In this document: in pieces, positions 51,443 through 59,911 of the stretch | Position numbering within the stretch: the stretch's first letter is position 1 | How the letters are laid out: every line of letters starts with the position of its first letter | NCBI RefSeq assembly: GCF_003201205.1 | Contig: NZ_QICN01000001.1 | Coordinates: forward strand, 372,001-436,000 | DNA from: Sinimarinibacterium flocculans | GTDB lineage: Bacteria; Pseudomonadota; Gammaproteobacteria; Nevskiales; Nevskiaceae | Direction: 5' to 3' | Length of the DNA stretch: 64,000 nucleotides | Notes under the pieces: model-generated | What the model saw: the letters and a program-made list of their open reading frames with translations, nothing else | The model's database searches: none | Told to the model about the DNA's origin: nothing | Translations under genes and position numbers: made by a program

Positions 51443-52501
51443 TCAGTGCCGGTCGAGGCGGATGTTGCCGAACATCGGTCCCATCGCCGGCGAGTTCAGC
51501 AGGCTGTGCGGAAAGCCGGGGTCGATGCGGCTGACGGCATCGAGGGTCTGCCGCTGCGCATCGGTGAAGTCCAGTTCGAGCGCGCCGAGGTTGTCTTCGA
51601 GCTGTTCGAGCGTGCGTACACCGAGGATCGGGGAGGTCACCGCCGGGTGCAGCAGCGTCCAGGCGAGCGCGACCTGGGAGGCGCTGCGGTCCATCTGCTT
51701 GGCCACGTCGATCACCGCTTCAGCCATCGCCAGAGTGCGCTCGGACAGCCGTCCGGTGGCGAGGTTGATGTCCTTGCGCGAGTCGAGCTTGCTGCGGTCC
51801 ACGGCGGTGCCGAGGTCTTGCGCGCGATACTTGCCGCTGAGCACGCCGCCGGCCAGCGGCGACCACGGCAGCACCCCCATGCCCATCTCGCGCGCCATCG
51901 GCAGCAGCTCGCGCTCGACGGTGCGTTCGGTGAGGTTGTAGGGCAGCTGCAGCGCGGCAAACGGTGTCCAGCCGCGCAGCGCCGCGACCGCCTGCATGCG
52001 TGACGCCTGCCAGGCCGGCGTGTCGGACAGGCCGGTGTAGAGAATCTTGCCGGCGCGCACCAGATCGTCGAAGGCGCGCAGGATTTCCTCCACCGGCGTG
52101 ACGCCGTCCCACATGTGCAGATACAGCAGGTCGATGTAGTCGGTGCGCAGCCGTCGCAGGCTGTCCTCGACGGCCTGCACCATGCTCTTGCGGTGGTTGC
52201 CGGTGGCATTCGGGTCGCCCGGCGAGGTTGTCAGGCTGTACTTGGTCGCGATGACGAAGCGATCGCGGCGGCCCTGCACGAGACGTCCGACCGCGCGTTC
52301 CGATTCGCCGCCCGCGTAGAAATTGGCGGTGTCCAGATGATTGCCGCCGTGTTCGGCATAGGCGTCGACGATGTTCCGCGCCTCGGCCTCGGCGGTGCCC
52401 CAGGCCTGCGCGACGCCGAAGCTCATCGTGCCGAGCGCGAGGGGTGACACGCGCAGGCCGGAGCGGCCGAGCAGGCGGTAGCGGTCGAGGGCGAGGGTCA
52501 T
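51443..52501 (-). CDS. Aldo/keto reductase
   Basis: A 352-residue AKR started at ATG 52501. The tetrad is Asp57 and Tyr62 ('HLDTANFYAGGES'), Lys87 ('ATKYSL') and His129 ('LYLHMWDG'). It belongs to the YajO/AKR11-13-like oxidoreductases. It is 12 bases upstream of the molybdopterin gene and probably co-transcribed. Sequence upstream of 52501 in this frame is repeat DNA and is not coding. Confidence 0.93.
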   Translation of the reverse strand: MTLALDRYRLLGRSGLRVSPLALGTMSFGVAQAWGTAEAEARNIVDAYAEHGGNHLDTANFYAGGESERAVGRLVQGRRDRFVIATKYSLTTSPGDPNATGNHRKSMVQAVEDSLRRLRTDYIDLLYLHMWDGVTPVEEILRAFDDLVRAGKILYTGLSDTPAWQASRMQAVAALRGWTPFAALQLPYNLTERTVERELLPMAREMGMGVLPWSPLAGGVLSGKYRAQDLGTAVDRSKLDSRKDINLATGRLSERTLAMAEAVIDVAKQMDRSASQVALAWTLLHPAVTSPILGVRTLEQLEDNLGALELDFTDAQRQTLDAVSRIDPGFPHSLLNSPAMGPMFGNIRLDRH

Positions 52502-52531
52502 CTGGTGGTGCTCCGGGGTTCGGTCAGAGAT

Positions 52532-52661
52532 GCCCCTCTCCCGTATGCGGGAGAGGGTGCCCGAAGGGCGGGAGAGGGCGGCGCGCAGCGCCGTGGGGAA
52601 GCGGGCAAGAATCCGCTTCGCGGCCCTCTCCCCCGCCCCTCTCCCGCAAGCGGGCGAGGGG
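52532..52661. repeat. 'CCCTCTCCCGC' composite palindromic repeat, third copy
   Basis: CCCCTCTCCCGTATGCGGGAGAGGG at the left and CCCTCTCCCGCAAGCGGGCGAGGGG at the right enclose GC-rich stems (GGCGCGCAGCGCC, AAGCGGGCAAGAATCCGCTT). It fills most of the 295-base divergent gap between the AKR and the DUF1330 gene; I see no other gene there. Confidence 0.85.
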
Positions 52662-52796
52662 AAGAGAAGAGGGTAAGCCGATGAAGAATGAAGGCGCAGG
52701 CGTCTGCCTATCGGTGCGTGGATCCTCCAGCCGACCACTTGAGCCACACGATCGGGTGCCGCGAGAATTCGGCGATCTCCGAGGACAACGACTGAC

Positions 52797-53087
52797 ATGC
52801 CCGCCTACATCATCTTCCTGCGCGAAGGCGCCGTTCGCGACGCCGAGGCGCTGGCGACGTATCGCAACTCGAACCGCGATGCGCCGCGCGATCCGAAACT
52901 GCAGCCGCTCGTGGTCTACGGCGCGCTCGAGGCGCTGGAGGGCAAGGCGCCGGATGGCGTCGTCGTGTTGCAGTTTCCGAGCGTCGCCGATGCGAAGGCC
53001 TGGTACGACAGTCCGGGCTACCAGGCGGCGATTCCGCATCGGCAGCGTGCGGCGGACTATCGGGCGTTCATCGTCGAAGGCTTGTAG
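52797..53087 (+). CDS. DUF1330 family protein
   Basis: A 96-residue dimeric alpha/beta-barrel protein of the DUF1330 type, with 'YGALEALEGKAPDGVVVLQF' and 'AKAWYDSPGYQAAIPHRQRA' as the conserved strand-helix block (the Asp-Ser-Pro-x-Tyr signature). GAGGA precedes ATG 52797. Function of the family is unknown; the small barrel resembles other accessory proteins in this window. Single gene followed by an inverted repeat. Confidence 0.93.
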   Translation: MPAYIIFLREGAVRDAEALATYRNSNRDAPRDPKLQPLVVYGALEALEGKAPDGVVVLQFPSVADAKAWYDSPGYQAAIPHRQRAADYRAFIVEGL

Positions 53088-53102
53088 CGATCGTACGACC
53101 CT

Positions 53103-53170
53103 TGTGGGAGCGCCTTCAGGCGCGACGCTGTTGCGCCACGTACAGATCGCGCCTGAAGGCGCTCCTACGA
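53103..53170. repeat. Inverted REP pair (REPIN-like), copy 2
   Basis: TGTGGGAGCGCCTTCAGGCG... at 53103-53126 faces GATCGCGCCTGAAGGCGCTC... ending at 53170. The near-perfect pairing (GGAGCGCCTTCAGGCGCGA with its complement) makes a long hairpin between convergent genes and could also terminate transcription. Confidence 0.85.
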
Positions 53171-53180
53171 TTGGCATGAC

Positions 53181-54257
53181 TCAGGGCCTCGTGAGGTCAT
53201 CAAGCGCGTCCGCCGTATCGAGCTCAACGAAGGCGCTCGCGTAACGCTGCACCAGCGCACGCGAGATGGCCGGTGGCTGCCAGCCGTCGGTGCCGAGCGT
53301 CGACAGCCAGATCGCCAGGCCATAGGCCGGCGACGCGCGGTAGTGCAGCCACGCAGCCTCCGACGACGGGCGCTGCTCCGGGTGGATGTCGAGTGCGGTG
53401 CGCCAGGCCTCGATGAGGTCGCGTTCGCTGCGGCGGCGGTCGACCTGCGTCAGCGCACCGACGAGAAAGTAGCCGACGTCCTGCGACCAGCCGCCGCGCC
53501 GCACGACCTGCCAGTCGAGGAAACCAACGCGGTCGTCGGGCAGCACATAGGTGTTGCCGATGTGCGCGTCGCCGTGCAGCAGCGTGACTGGCTCGTGCGC
53601 CAGCGTGCCGACGTAGCGTGCCCACAGGTCGACGATCGTGTCGCCATCGACCGCGCGCAGCGTTTCCGGCAGCAGCCCGGCCGCGCGCTCCAGGCCGACA
53701 GGCACACGCTTGCGCAAGCCCACCTGCCAGCCCTCGGTCGGCGCCCAGGTCTGCACCCAGGCGAGCGACGGCTGCGATTCGGCTGAGAAGTTCCAGTAGC
53801 GGCTGTGAAGCCGTGCGAGACCGCTCACGCCGTTGGCGACCTGCTCGACGGACAGCGGTCGCGTCGCGTCGCGCGGATCGGCGTCGCGCGCCGCGAGGTC
53901 TTCCATCACCAGCAGGAAGTTGCCGCCCTCGCGATCCACGACCGCCTCGTATACGAGCGGATGATCGACAGGTAGCGTGATGTTGTCGGCGAACAGCTGC
54001 GCCTCGTTGAACAGATTGCCGTTGCGTAGATGCACTGCGCGGTGCGCCGGGTCGTTGGACTTGATGAACAGCGTTGCCGGCCCGGTGCCACGCTCGTAGC
54101 TCAGACCGATGCGCGCACGACGATTGGTGCCGTCGTCGCACCAGAGCACATCGGCCTTCGCGACGCGCGACTGCGGATGCCAGCGGGCGATGGCCGCCGT
54201 CGCCCACTCCGGCGTGAGCGTGTCCCAGGACTGCGGAATACGGGGATGCACGCTCAT
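53181..54257 (-). CDS. Aminoglycoside-phosphotransferase-like kinase
   Basis: A 358-residue small-molecule kinase with an intact catalytic loop 'LLHGDAHIGNTYVLPDD' and metal-binding 'GFLDWQVVRRG'. The N-lobe has 'GTGPATLFIKSND' (ATP-binding Lys) and 'NFLLVMEDLAARD'. ATG 54257 is chosen because the frame further upstream is arginine-rich and unconserved. Relatives phosphorylate small alcohols, and ecdysteroid kinases are distant kin. It is 70 bases downstream of the oxidoreductase gene on the same strand. Confidence 0.9.
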   Translation of the reverse strand: MSVHPRIPQSWDTLTPEWATAAIARWHPQSRVAKADVLWCDDGTNRRARIGLSYERGTGPATLFIKSNDPAHRAVHLRNGNLFNEAQLFADNITLPVDHPLVYEAVVDREGGNFLLVMEDLAARDADPRDATRPLSVEQVANGVSGLARLHSRYWNFSAESQPSLAWVQTWAPTEGWQVGLRKRVPVGLERAAGLLPETLRAVDGDTIVDLWARYVGTLAHEPVTLLHGDAHIGNTYVLPDDRVGFLDWQVVRRGGWSQDVGYFLVGALTQVDRRRSERDLIEAWRTALDIHPEQRPSSEAAWLHYRASPAYGLAIWLSTLGTDGWQPPAISRALVQRYASAFVELDTADALDDLTRP

Positions 54258-54327
54258 GCCGCACACCTGCGTGCAGCACGCTGACGAGCGGCCTGCAGCC
54301 GTGCACTTAGGCTGTCCTGCCGAAGGC

Positions 54328-57300
54328 TCACGCCGCACGCCACTGCGGCGGCGCGACCGGATTCTCGAACGCGGCGAGCAGTTGCGGCAGACGTTCCACG
54401 TAGGCCTTGGCGTTGGCGTCCTTGACCGGGCCGTAGCCGGCAATGTCCTGCGCGGCGCCGGCCAGCTCGATCGCAGCGGAAAGGTTCCGCTCGTCGACGC
54501 GATCGACGATGTCGAGGATCAGCGCGCGATAGTCGGCGATCAGCCGGCGTTCGAGGCGCCGTTCGTGCGTGTATCCGAGGGGATCGAAGGCGGTGCCGCG
54601 CAGGACTTTCAACGGTGCGAGCAGGCGGAAGGCGTGCAGCATCCACGCGCCGAAGCGACGCTTCTTCGGGCGACCGGCGCCGTCCTGGCCCGGCAGCATC
54701 GGCGGGGCAAGGTGGAACTGCAGCTTGAAGTCCCCTGAGAACTGTTCACGCAGGCGCTGGGTGAACGCGGGGTCGGTGTACAGCCGCGCGACCTCGTACT
54801 CGTCCTTGTAGGCCATCAGGCGTGCGAGTGTCAGCGCGACTTCACGCACGAGGCGCTCGCCATCCTGCGGCACGCGCGCCATGACCCGCGCGCGGATGTC
54901 GGCAACGAAGTCGGCGTACTGCTTCGCGTAGTCCGCGCTCTGGTAGGCGGTGAGCAGGCGCGTGCGACTCGCGAGCACGTCGTCCACCGTGGCCAGCGGC
55001 ACCAGTTCCCGTGGGGCACCGAGTTCGCGCAGCAGCGCATCCGGGTCGTGTGCCGCGAGGCGGCCCAGCGCAAAGGTGCGCAGGTTGCCGTCGACGAAGC
55101 TGCCGTTGAGGCGGATGGCCTGTTCGAGGGCGGCGGCGCTGACGGGCAGCAGCCCCTTCTGCGCGGCGTAGCCGAGCATGAGGATGTTGGTGGCGATGCT
55201 GTCGCCGGTCAGCTCCGTGGCGAGGCGGCTCGCGGCCAGCTCGAACAGCGTGCCGCCGTCCAGTGCGGCGACGATGGCCTTGCGCAGGCGTTGCTCGTTC
55301 AGGTCCAGCTTCTTGTTGGTCTGGAACTCGCCGGTGGGCGCGACATCGGTGTTGAGCACGGCGCGGGTGTGTCCCGGCCGCACGGTCCTGAGCACCGTGG
55401 CGCCGGCGCCGACGATCGCATCGCAGGCGATCAGCACATCGGTCATGCCTTCGGACAGCCGCGCGCTGTAGATGCCGGCCGGGTCGGGGCCGATGCGGAT
55501 ATGGCTGGTCACGGCACCGCCTTTCTGCGCCATGCCGGTCAGGTCGAGGATCGTGCAGCCCTTGCGGTCGAGATGCGCGGCCATGCCGAGCAGCGCGCCG
55601 ATGGTCAGCACGCCGGTGCCGCCGATGCCGGCGACCAGGATGTTGCAGCCGCGCGCGTCCATCGCTGCGACCGGCGCCGGCGGCAGTGCGGCGATGAGCT
55701 GCTGCAGGCGCGCCGCGTCGCCGCCCGCGCGCACGGCAATCTTCGCGCCGGTGACCGTGACAAAGGACGGGCAGAAGCCCTTGAGGCAGCTGTAGTCCTT
55801 GTTGCAGTTGGACTGGTCGATGCGCCGCTTGCGGCCGAACTCGGTTTCCAGCGGCTGCACCGACAGGCAGTTGGACTGCACCGAGCAGTCGCCGCAGCCT
55901 TCGCAGACATCGGGGTTGATGAAGACGCGCTGGTCGGGATCGACCATCTGCTTGCGCTTGCGCCGGCGGCGCTTCTCCGCGGCGCAGGTCTGCTCGTAGA
56001 CAATTGCGGACACGCCCGGGCTGTCGCGCAGTTCGCGCTGCAGCGCGTCCATCTCGTCGCGGTGATGCAGGCTGGCGTTGGCCGGCAGCGCGAGATGGCG
56101 GAACTTCCCGGGATCGTCGGACACCAGCTTCACCGGGCGCACGCCCTCGGAGAGCAGCTGGTTGACCATGTCGATCGGCGTGATGCCCTGCTCGACCGGC
56201 TGGCCGCCGGTCATCGCGACGGCATCGTTGTACAGCAGCTTGTAGGTGATGTTGGCTTTGGCCGCGACCGAGGCACGGATCGACAGGATGCCCGAGTGCG
56301 AGTAGGTGCCGTCGCCCATGTTCGCGAATACGTGCGGCGTGTCGACGAAGGCGCTGACCGAGGCCCAGTTGGAGCCTTCGTGCCCCATGGGCATGAACTG
56401 CATCGTGTTGCGATCCATGACCACGGCGACCAGGCCGTGGCAGCCGATGCCGCCCAGGGCCTTGGAGCCGTCAGGAATCCTGGTGCTGGTGTTGTGCGGG
56501 CAGCCGGAGCAGAAGTACGCCGGACGCATCGTGCTGCTGCCCACGGTGGCGGCGTGCGCCTCGATTGCGCCGTATGCGCGCTGCCGCGTATCGAGGACGT
56601 CGTCCGACAGGCCCAGCTGGTCGAGCAGCATGCGCAGCGCGCGCCGCACCTGCGGGACGCTGAGTTCGCCGGCGGCCGGCAGCAGCGTTGCCCCATGCAG
56701 GTCGTGCTTGCCGGCGATGCGCGGACGCCGCGCGTCCGGCAGATCGTAGAGATGGCGCGCGATCTGTTCTTCCATCAGCGCGCGCTTTTCCTCGACGACG
56801 AGCACCGCGCGGCTGTCCTGCGCGAAGTCGAGCAGGCGCTGCGGGTCCATCGGCCAGATCAGGCCCGGCTTGTAGACGCGGATGCCGAGCTGGCGGCAGC
56901 GCGCCTCGTCGAGGCCCAGGTCGTCGAGGGCCTGGCGCACGTCGAGGTAGGCCTTGCCCGCGGTGACGATCGACAGCGTGCGACGTTCGCCGTCGATGAC
57001 CACGCGGTCGATGCCGTTGGCGCGCGCGAAGGCCTGCGCCGCCGGCAGCCGTTTGTTGACCAGCCAGTCCTCCTCGACCAGCGGCGGCAGGTTGGGGCGC
57101 AGGTTCAGGCCTTCGGGCGGCAACGCCACGTCGCCTGGCGTCACGTAGGTGACGCGCGGATCGGGCAGCTCGACCTCGCCGGACAGGTCCAGCGTATCGG
57201 TGATGCACTTCAGGCCCACATAGCAGCCGCTGTAGCGCGACATTGCCCAGCCGAACAGGCCGAACTCGATGATCTCGCCGATCGTCGCCGGGTACAGCAC

Positions 57301-57807
57301 CGGCACCATCGCGGCGATCAGCGTGTGCTCGGACTGGTGCGCGCTGTCGGAGGATTTGCCGCCATGATCGTCGCCGGCGACGACGAGCACGCCGCCGCGC
57401 GCCGACGTGCCCTCGAAGTTCGCGAGCTTGAGCGATTCGCAGGCACGGTCGACGCCGATGCCCTTGCCGTACCACAGGCCGAACACGCCTTCGAACTGCG
57501 AGGCGCCGAACCAGTTCAGCTCCTGTGTGCCGCGAATGCCGCTGACCGCCAGTTCCTCGTTGAGGCCGGGCACGAAGCGGATGTGGTGTGCATCGAGCAG
57601 CTTCTGCGCGCCCCACAGCGCGACGTCGTAGACGCCCAGTGGCGAGCCGCGGTAACCGGAGATGTAGCCCGCCGTCTTCAGTCCCGCCGCGGCGTCACGC
57701 CGCGCCTGGTCCAGCGGCAGACGCACCAGCGCCTGGTTGGACGAGATGAAGACGCGGCCGCCGTCCTGCAGGTACTTGTCGTCGAGGGTGGTGGCGGACT
57801 TGGTCAT
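54328..57807 (-). CDS. Fused indolepyruvate:ferredoxin oxidoreductase
   Basis: A 1159-residue single-chain 2-oxoacid:ferredoxin oxidoreductase of the aerobic proteobacterial type. The thiamine-diphosphate domain has 'NMGDGTYSHSG' near residue 500; two [4Fe-4S] motifs follow at about 634 ('CEGCGDCSVQSNCLSVQ') and 'DYSCLKGFCPS'; the gamma domain begins near 726 ('VAGIGGTGVLTIG'). The remaining C-terminal third is the usual extra domain. It converts arylpyruvates or other 2-oxoacids to acyl-CoA with reduced ferredoxin. ATG 57807 lies after the repeat. Size agrees with the family (about 1150-1190). Confidence 0.95.
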   Translation of the reverse strand: MTKSATTLDDKYLQDGGRVFISSNQALVRLPLDQARRDAAAGLKTAGYISGYRGSPLGVYDVALWGAQKLLDAHHIRFVPGLNEELAVSGIRGTQELNWFGASQFEGVFGLWYGKGIGVDRACESLKLANFEGTSARGGVLVVAGDDHGGKSSDSAHQSEHTLIAAMVPVLYPATIGEIIEFGLFGWAMSRYSGCYVGLKCITDTLDLSGEVELPDPRVTYVTPGDVALPPEGLNLRPNLPPLVEEDWLVNKRLPAAQAFARANGIDRVVIDGERRTLSIVTAGKAYLDVRQALDDLGLDEARCRQLGIRVYKPGLIWPMDPQRLLDFAQDSRAVLVVEEKRALMEEQIARHLYDLPDARRPRIAGKHDLHGATLLPAAGELSVPQVRRALRMLLDQLGLSDDVLDTRQRAYGAIEAHAATVGSSTMRPAYFCSGCPHNTSTRIPDGSKALGGIGCHGLVAVVMDRNTMQFMPMGHEGSNWASVSAFVDTPHVFANMGDGTYSHSGILSIRASVAAKANITYKLLYNDAVAMTGGQPVEQGITPIDMVNQLLSEGVRPVKLVSDDPGKFRHLALPANASLHHRDEMDALQRELRDSPGVSAIVYEQTCAAEKRRRRKRKQMVDPDQRVFINPDVCEGCGDCSVQSNCLSVQPLETEFGRKRRIDQSNCNKDYSCLKGFCPSFVTVTGAKIAVRAGGDAARLQQLIAALPPAPVAAMDARGCNILVAGIGGTGVLTIGALLGMAAHLDRKGCTILDLTGMAQKGGAVTSHIRIGPDPAGIYSARLSEGMTDVLIACDAIVGAGATVLRTVRPGHTRAVLNTDVAPTGEFQTNKKLDLNEQRLRKAIVAALDGGTLFELAASRLATELTGDSIATNILMLGYAAQKGLLPVSAAALEQAIRLNGSFVDGNLRTFALGRLAAHDPDALLRELGAPRELVPLATVDDVLASRTRLLTAYQSADYAKQYADFVADIRARVMARVPQDGERLVREVALTLARLMAYKDEYEVARLYTDPAFTQRLREQFSGDFKLQFHLAPPMLPGQDGAGRPKKRRFGAWMLHAFRLLAPLKVLRGTAFDPLGYTHERRLERRLIADYRALILDIVDRVDERNLSAAIELAGAAQDIAGYGPVKDANAKAYVERLPQLLAAFENPVAPPQWRAA

Positions 57808-57828
57808 GGGGAAAGGAGGTTGCCTGTC

Positions 57829-57922
57829 TCCCTCTCCCCGCGAGCGGGGAGAGGGCCGGGGTGAGGGGCGATCGGTGCGCGGCCCCTCACCCCAACCCTC
57901 TCCCCATTGCATGGGGAGAGGG
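57829..57922. repeat. 'CCCTCTCCCC' composite palindromic repeat, fourth copy
   Basis: CCCTCTCCCCGCGAGCGGGGAGAGGG at the left and CCCTCTCCCCATTGCATGGGGAGAGGG at the right are two perfect hairpins, joined by GGGGTGAGGGG...CCCCTCACCCC, which pair with each other. It sits in the gap between the VOC and oxidoreductase genes, just upstream of the oxidoreductase start. Confidence 0.87.
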
Positions 57923-57930
57923 GGACTGGT

Positions 57931-58416
57931 TCACGGCCGCGTCGGCTTGCCCGTGAGCGCACTCAGTGGAAAGTCGCACTTGCCCTCGATCGTCTGCTGG
58001 ATCTCGATCAGGTTGCCTTCCGGGTCGCGGCCGTAGATGGTCTTCACGTGGCCGACGTCGATCGGGCCGGGCTGGCCGAAGGTCATGCCCAAGCCCTTGA
58101 GGCGCTCGAACTCCTGCTCGATGTCGGTCACGTCCACGCAGAAGTGCGTGTAGCCCTTGTCGTAGGCGTTCTTCGGCTCCGTGGAGGTCGGCTGGGGCTG
58201 CTGGTACTCGAACAGCTCCATGTAGCAGGTGCCGCAGCGCAGCATCGCGCCCTTGGCGGCCGAGTCCGGCACATCGACGATGCGGTCGATGAACTCGCTC
58301 TTCTCCCAGGCGAAGGGCTCGCCGACGACCTCGAAGCCGAAGGCGTCGCGGTAGAACGCGATCATGCGGTCCAGGTCGCGGACGTGGACGGCGACGTGGT
58401 GAATGCCTCGGATCAT
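57931..58416 (-). CDS. VOC (glyoxalase/dioxygenase superfamily) protein
   Basis: A 161-residue vicinal-oxygen-chelate protein. Putative metal ligands are in the expected places: His7 ('IHHVAVHV'), Glu67 ('YMELFEY'), His91 ('THFCVDV') and Glu138 ('NLIEIQQ'), i.e. the glyoxalase I-type H-E-H-E set. It may isomerise, epimerise (methylmalonyl-CoA epimerase-like) or cleave a diol. It is divergent from the amidohydrolase at 58608 and precedes the oxidoreductase on the minus strand. Confidence 0.92.
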   Translation of the reverse strand: MIRGIHHVAVHVRDLDRMIAFYRDAFGFEVVGEPFAWEKSEFIDRIVDVPDSAAKGAMLRCGTCYMELFEYQQPQPTSTEPKNAYDKGYTHFCVDVTDIEQEFERLKGLGMTFGQPGPIDVGHVKTIYGRDPEGNLIEIQQTIEGKCDFPLSALTGKPTRP

Positions 58417-58607
58417 GCCGGGTTCCTCCGTTTCGCAGCGGCTTTTCGGTGGCGATCCGGTCGTAATTTAGCGACCGGGGACAGGTCTGAATCGTCCGTG
58501 GCGGAGTCAGACAAGATGCCCTGCGCAGCCGGGCATTCGGGGCCTGTGGGTCGGGGTCGATAATCAGTGATGACATCGGCGGACCCCGTGGAGGAGGCGC
58601 TCGACAG

Positions 58608-59885
58608 ATGAACAGAACGATCTTTACAGGCGCGACCGTCTGGGACGCCAGTGGCGCCAAGCCCTTCGTCGGCGATGTTCTGGTTGACGGCAACCGCATC
58701 GCGGCAGTCGGCCACGGTGCCGGCAAGCTCAAGGCCGGCGATGCCCACGTCGTCGATGCCAAGGGCCTGTTCCTGATGCCCGGCATGACCGAGGGGCATG
58801 CGCACCTGTCGTTCGAGTCCGTCGCCGCCACCGAGGACCTGATCACGCCGTCGCCCGAGGCGCACACGCTGCTGACCGCGCGCGTCGCCAAGGTGCTGCT
58901 CGACGCCGGTTTCACCAGCGCCTGGGGCGCGTCCGAGGCCAAGCTTCGTCTCGGCGTTGCGGTGCGCGATGCGGTCAACGCCGGCCTGCTGCCGGGGCCG
59001 CGCATCCGCGCCGGCTCGCTGGAGATCTCCGTCACCGGCGCGATGGGCGACGAGAGCCGCGAGCACAATCCGCGCAAGGGTCCGTCGATCATCGTCGACG
59101 GCCCGGAAGAGATGCGCAAGGCGGTGCGCCTGAGCTGCCGCGAGGGCTGCGACAACATCAAGCTCGACGTTTCCGGCGATCCGTTCTATCCGGGCACGCC
59201 GGCGCACACCACGCCGATGAGCTTCGACGAGATCCGCATGGCGGTCGAGACCGCGCATGCCTATGGCCGCAAGGTCAACGCGCACACGCGCTCGATCGAG
59301 GGCAGCAAGGCCTGCCTGCGCGCCGGCGTGGACATGCTCTACCACTGCGAATTCTCGGACGAGGAACTGCTCGACCTGTTCGAGGAGCACAAGGATCACG
59401 TCTTCGTCGCGCCGACGGTCAGCCTGTTCCACACGATCAACAACAACGAGGCGGCCGGCGTCGGCCTCACCGCTGAGATCGGCGGCTACATGGGCATTCC
59501 GGGTCTGGTCGAGGCGTCGGTGCAGACGCACACCGCGCTGCGCAAGCGCGGTATCCGCCATCTGATCGGCGGCGATTACGGGTTCAAGTGGAGCCCGAAC
59601 GGCACCAACGCGCGCGACCTGCAGTTCTTCGTCGACTACTACGGCTACACGCCGGCCGAGGCGCTGCGCTGCGCGACTTGGAACGGCGGTCTGGCTATGG
59701 GCATGGGCGTCGAGAAGCTCGGCGCGGTGCAGGAGGGCTATCTGGCCGACCTGCTGCTCGTCGACGGCGATCCGTTGGCCGACCTGTCGGTGCTGCTCGA
59801 TACGAATCGGCTCGTCGCGATCATGAAGGACGGGCAGTTCCACAAGAATGCGATGCATGTCGCCGAACGGCGCGCGGCGGCCTAG
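58608..59885 (+). CDS. Metal-dependent amidohydrolase (imidazolonepropionase/prolidase-like)
   Basis: A 425-residue amidohydrolase. The first metal pair is His64/His66 in 'TEGHAHLSFE'; a possible carboxylated Lys is in 'NIKLDVSGD'; later ligands are in 'VNAHTRSIEG', 'YHCEFSDEE' and 'LIGGDYGFKW' (Asp). This matches class I amidohydrolases with a binuclear site, as in the Sgx9260/prolidase group. 26 bases separate it from the Rieske oxygenase, so it belongs to that operon and may hydrolyse an amide, lactone or cyclic product. Confidence 0.92.
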   Translation: MNRTIFTGATVWDASGAKPFVGDVLVDGNRIAAVGHGAGKLKAGDAHVVDAKGLFLMPGMTEGHAHLSFESVAATEDLITPSPEAHTLLTARVAKVLLDAGFTSAWGASEAKLRLGVAVRDAVNAGLLPGPRIRAGSLEISVTGAMGDESREHNPRKGPSIIVDGPEEMRKAVRLSCREGCDNIKLDVSGDPFYPGTPAHTTPMSFDEIRMAVETAHAYGRKVNAHTRSIEGSKACLRAGVDMLYHCEFSDEELLDLFEEHKDHVFVAPTVSLFHTINNNEAAGVGLTAEIGGYMGIPGLVEASVQTHTALRKRGIRHLIGGDYGFKWSPNGTNARDLQFFVDYYGYTPAEALRCATWNGGLAMGMGVEKLGAVQEGYLADLLLVDGDPLADLSVLLDTNRLVAIMKDGQFHKNAMHVAERRAAA

Positions 59886-59911
59886 CCTCAGCGAAGCACG
59901 CGGAGAAAACG

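Noticed and set aside
55048-57864. A 938-codon plus-strand open frame opposite the indolepyruvate oxidoreductase.
   Set aside because: Composition is shadow-like (Ala/Arg/Gln/His repeats) and no family is visible; the minus-strand protein has TPP and Fe-S motifs in the right order.
58553-58562. G(G/C)GTCGATA occurs at 21431, 28818 and 58553 upstream of three starts and could be a shared promoter element.
   Set aside because: GTCGATA is short, common in GC-rich coding DNA, and no -35 partner at consistent spacing is visible.
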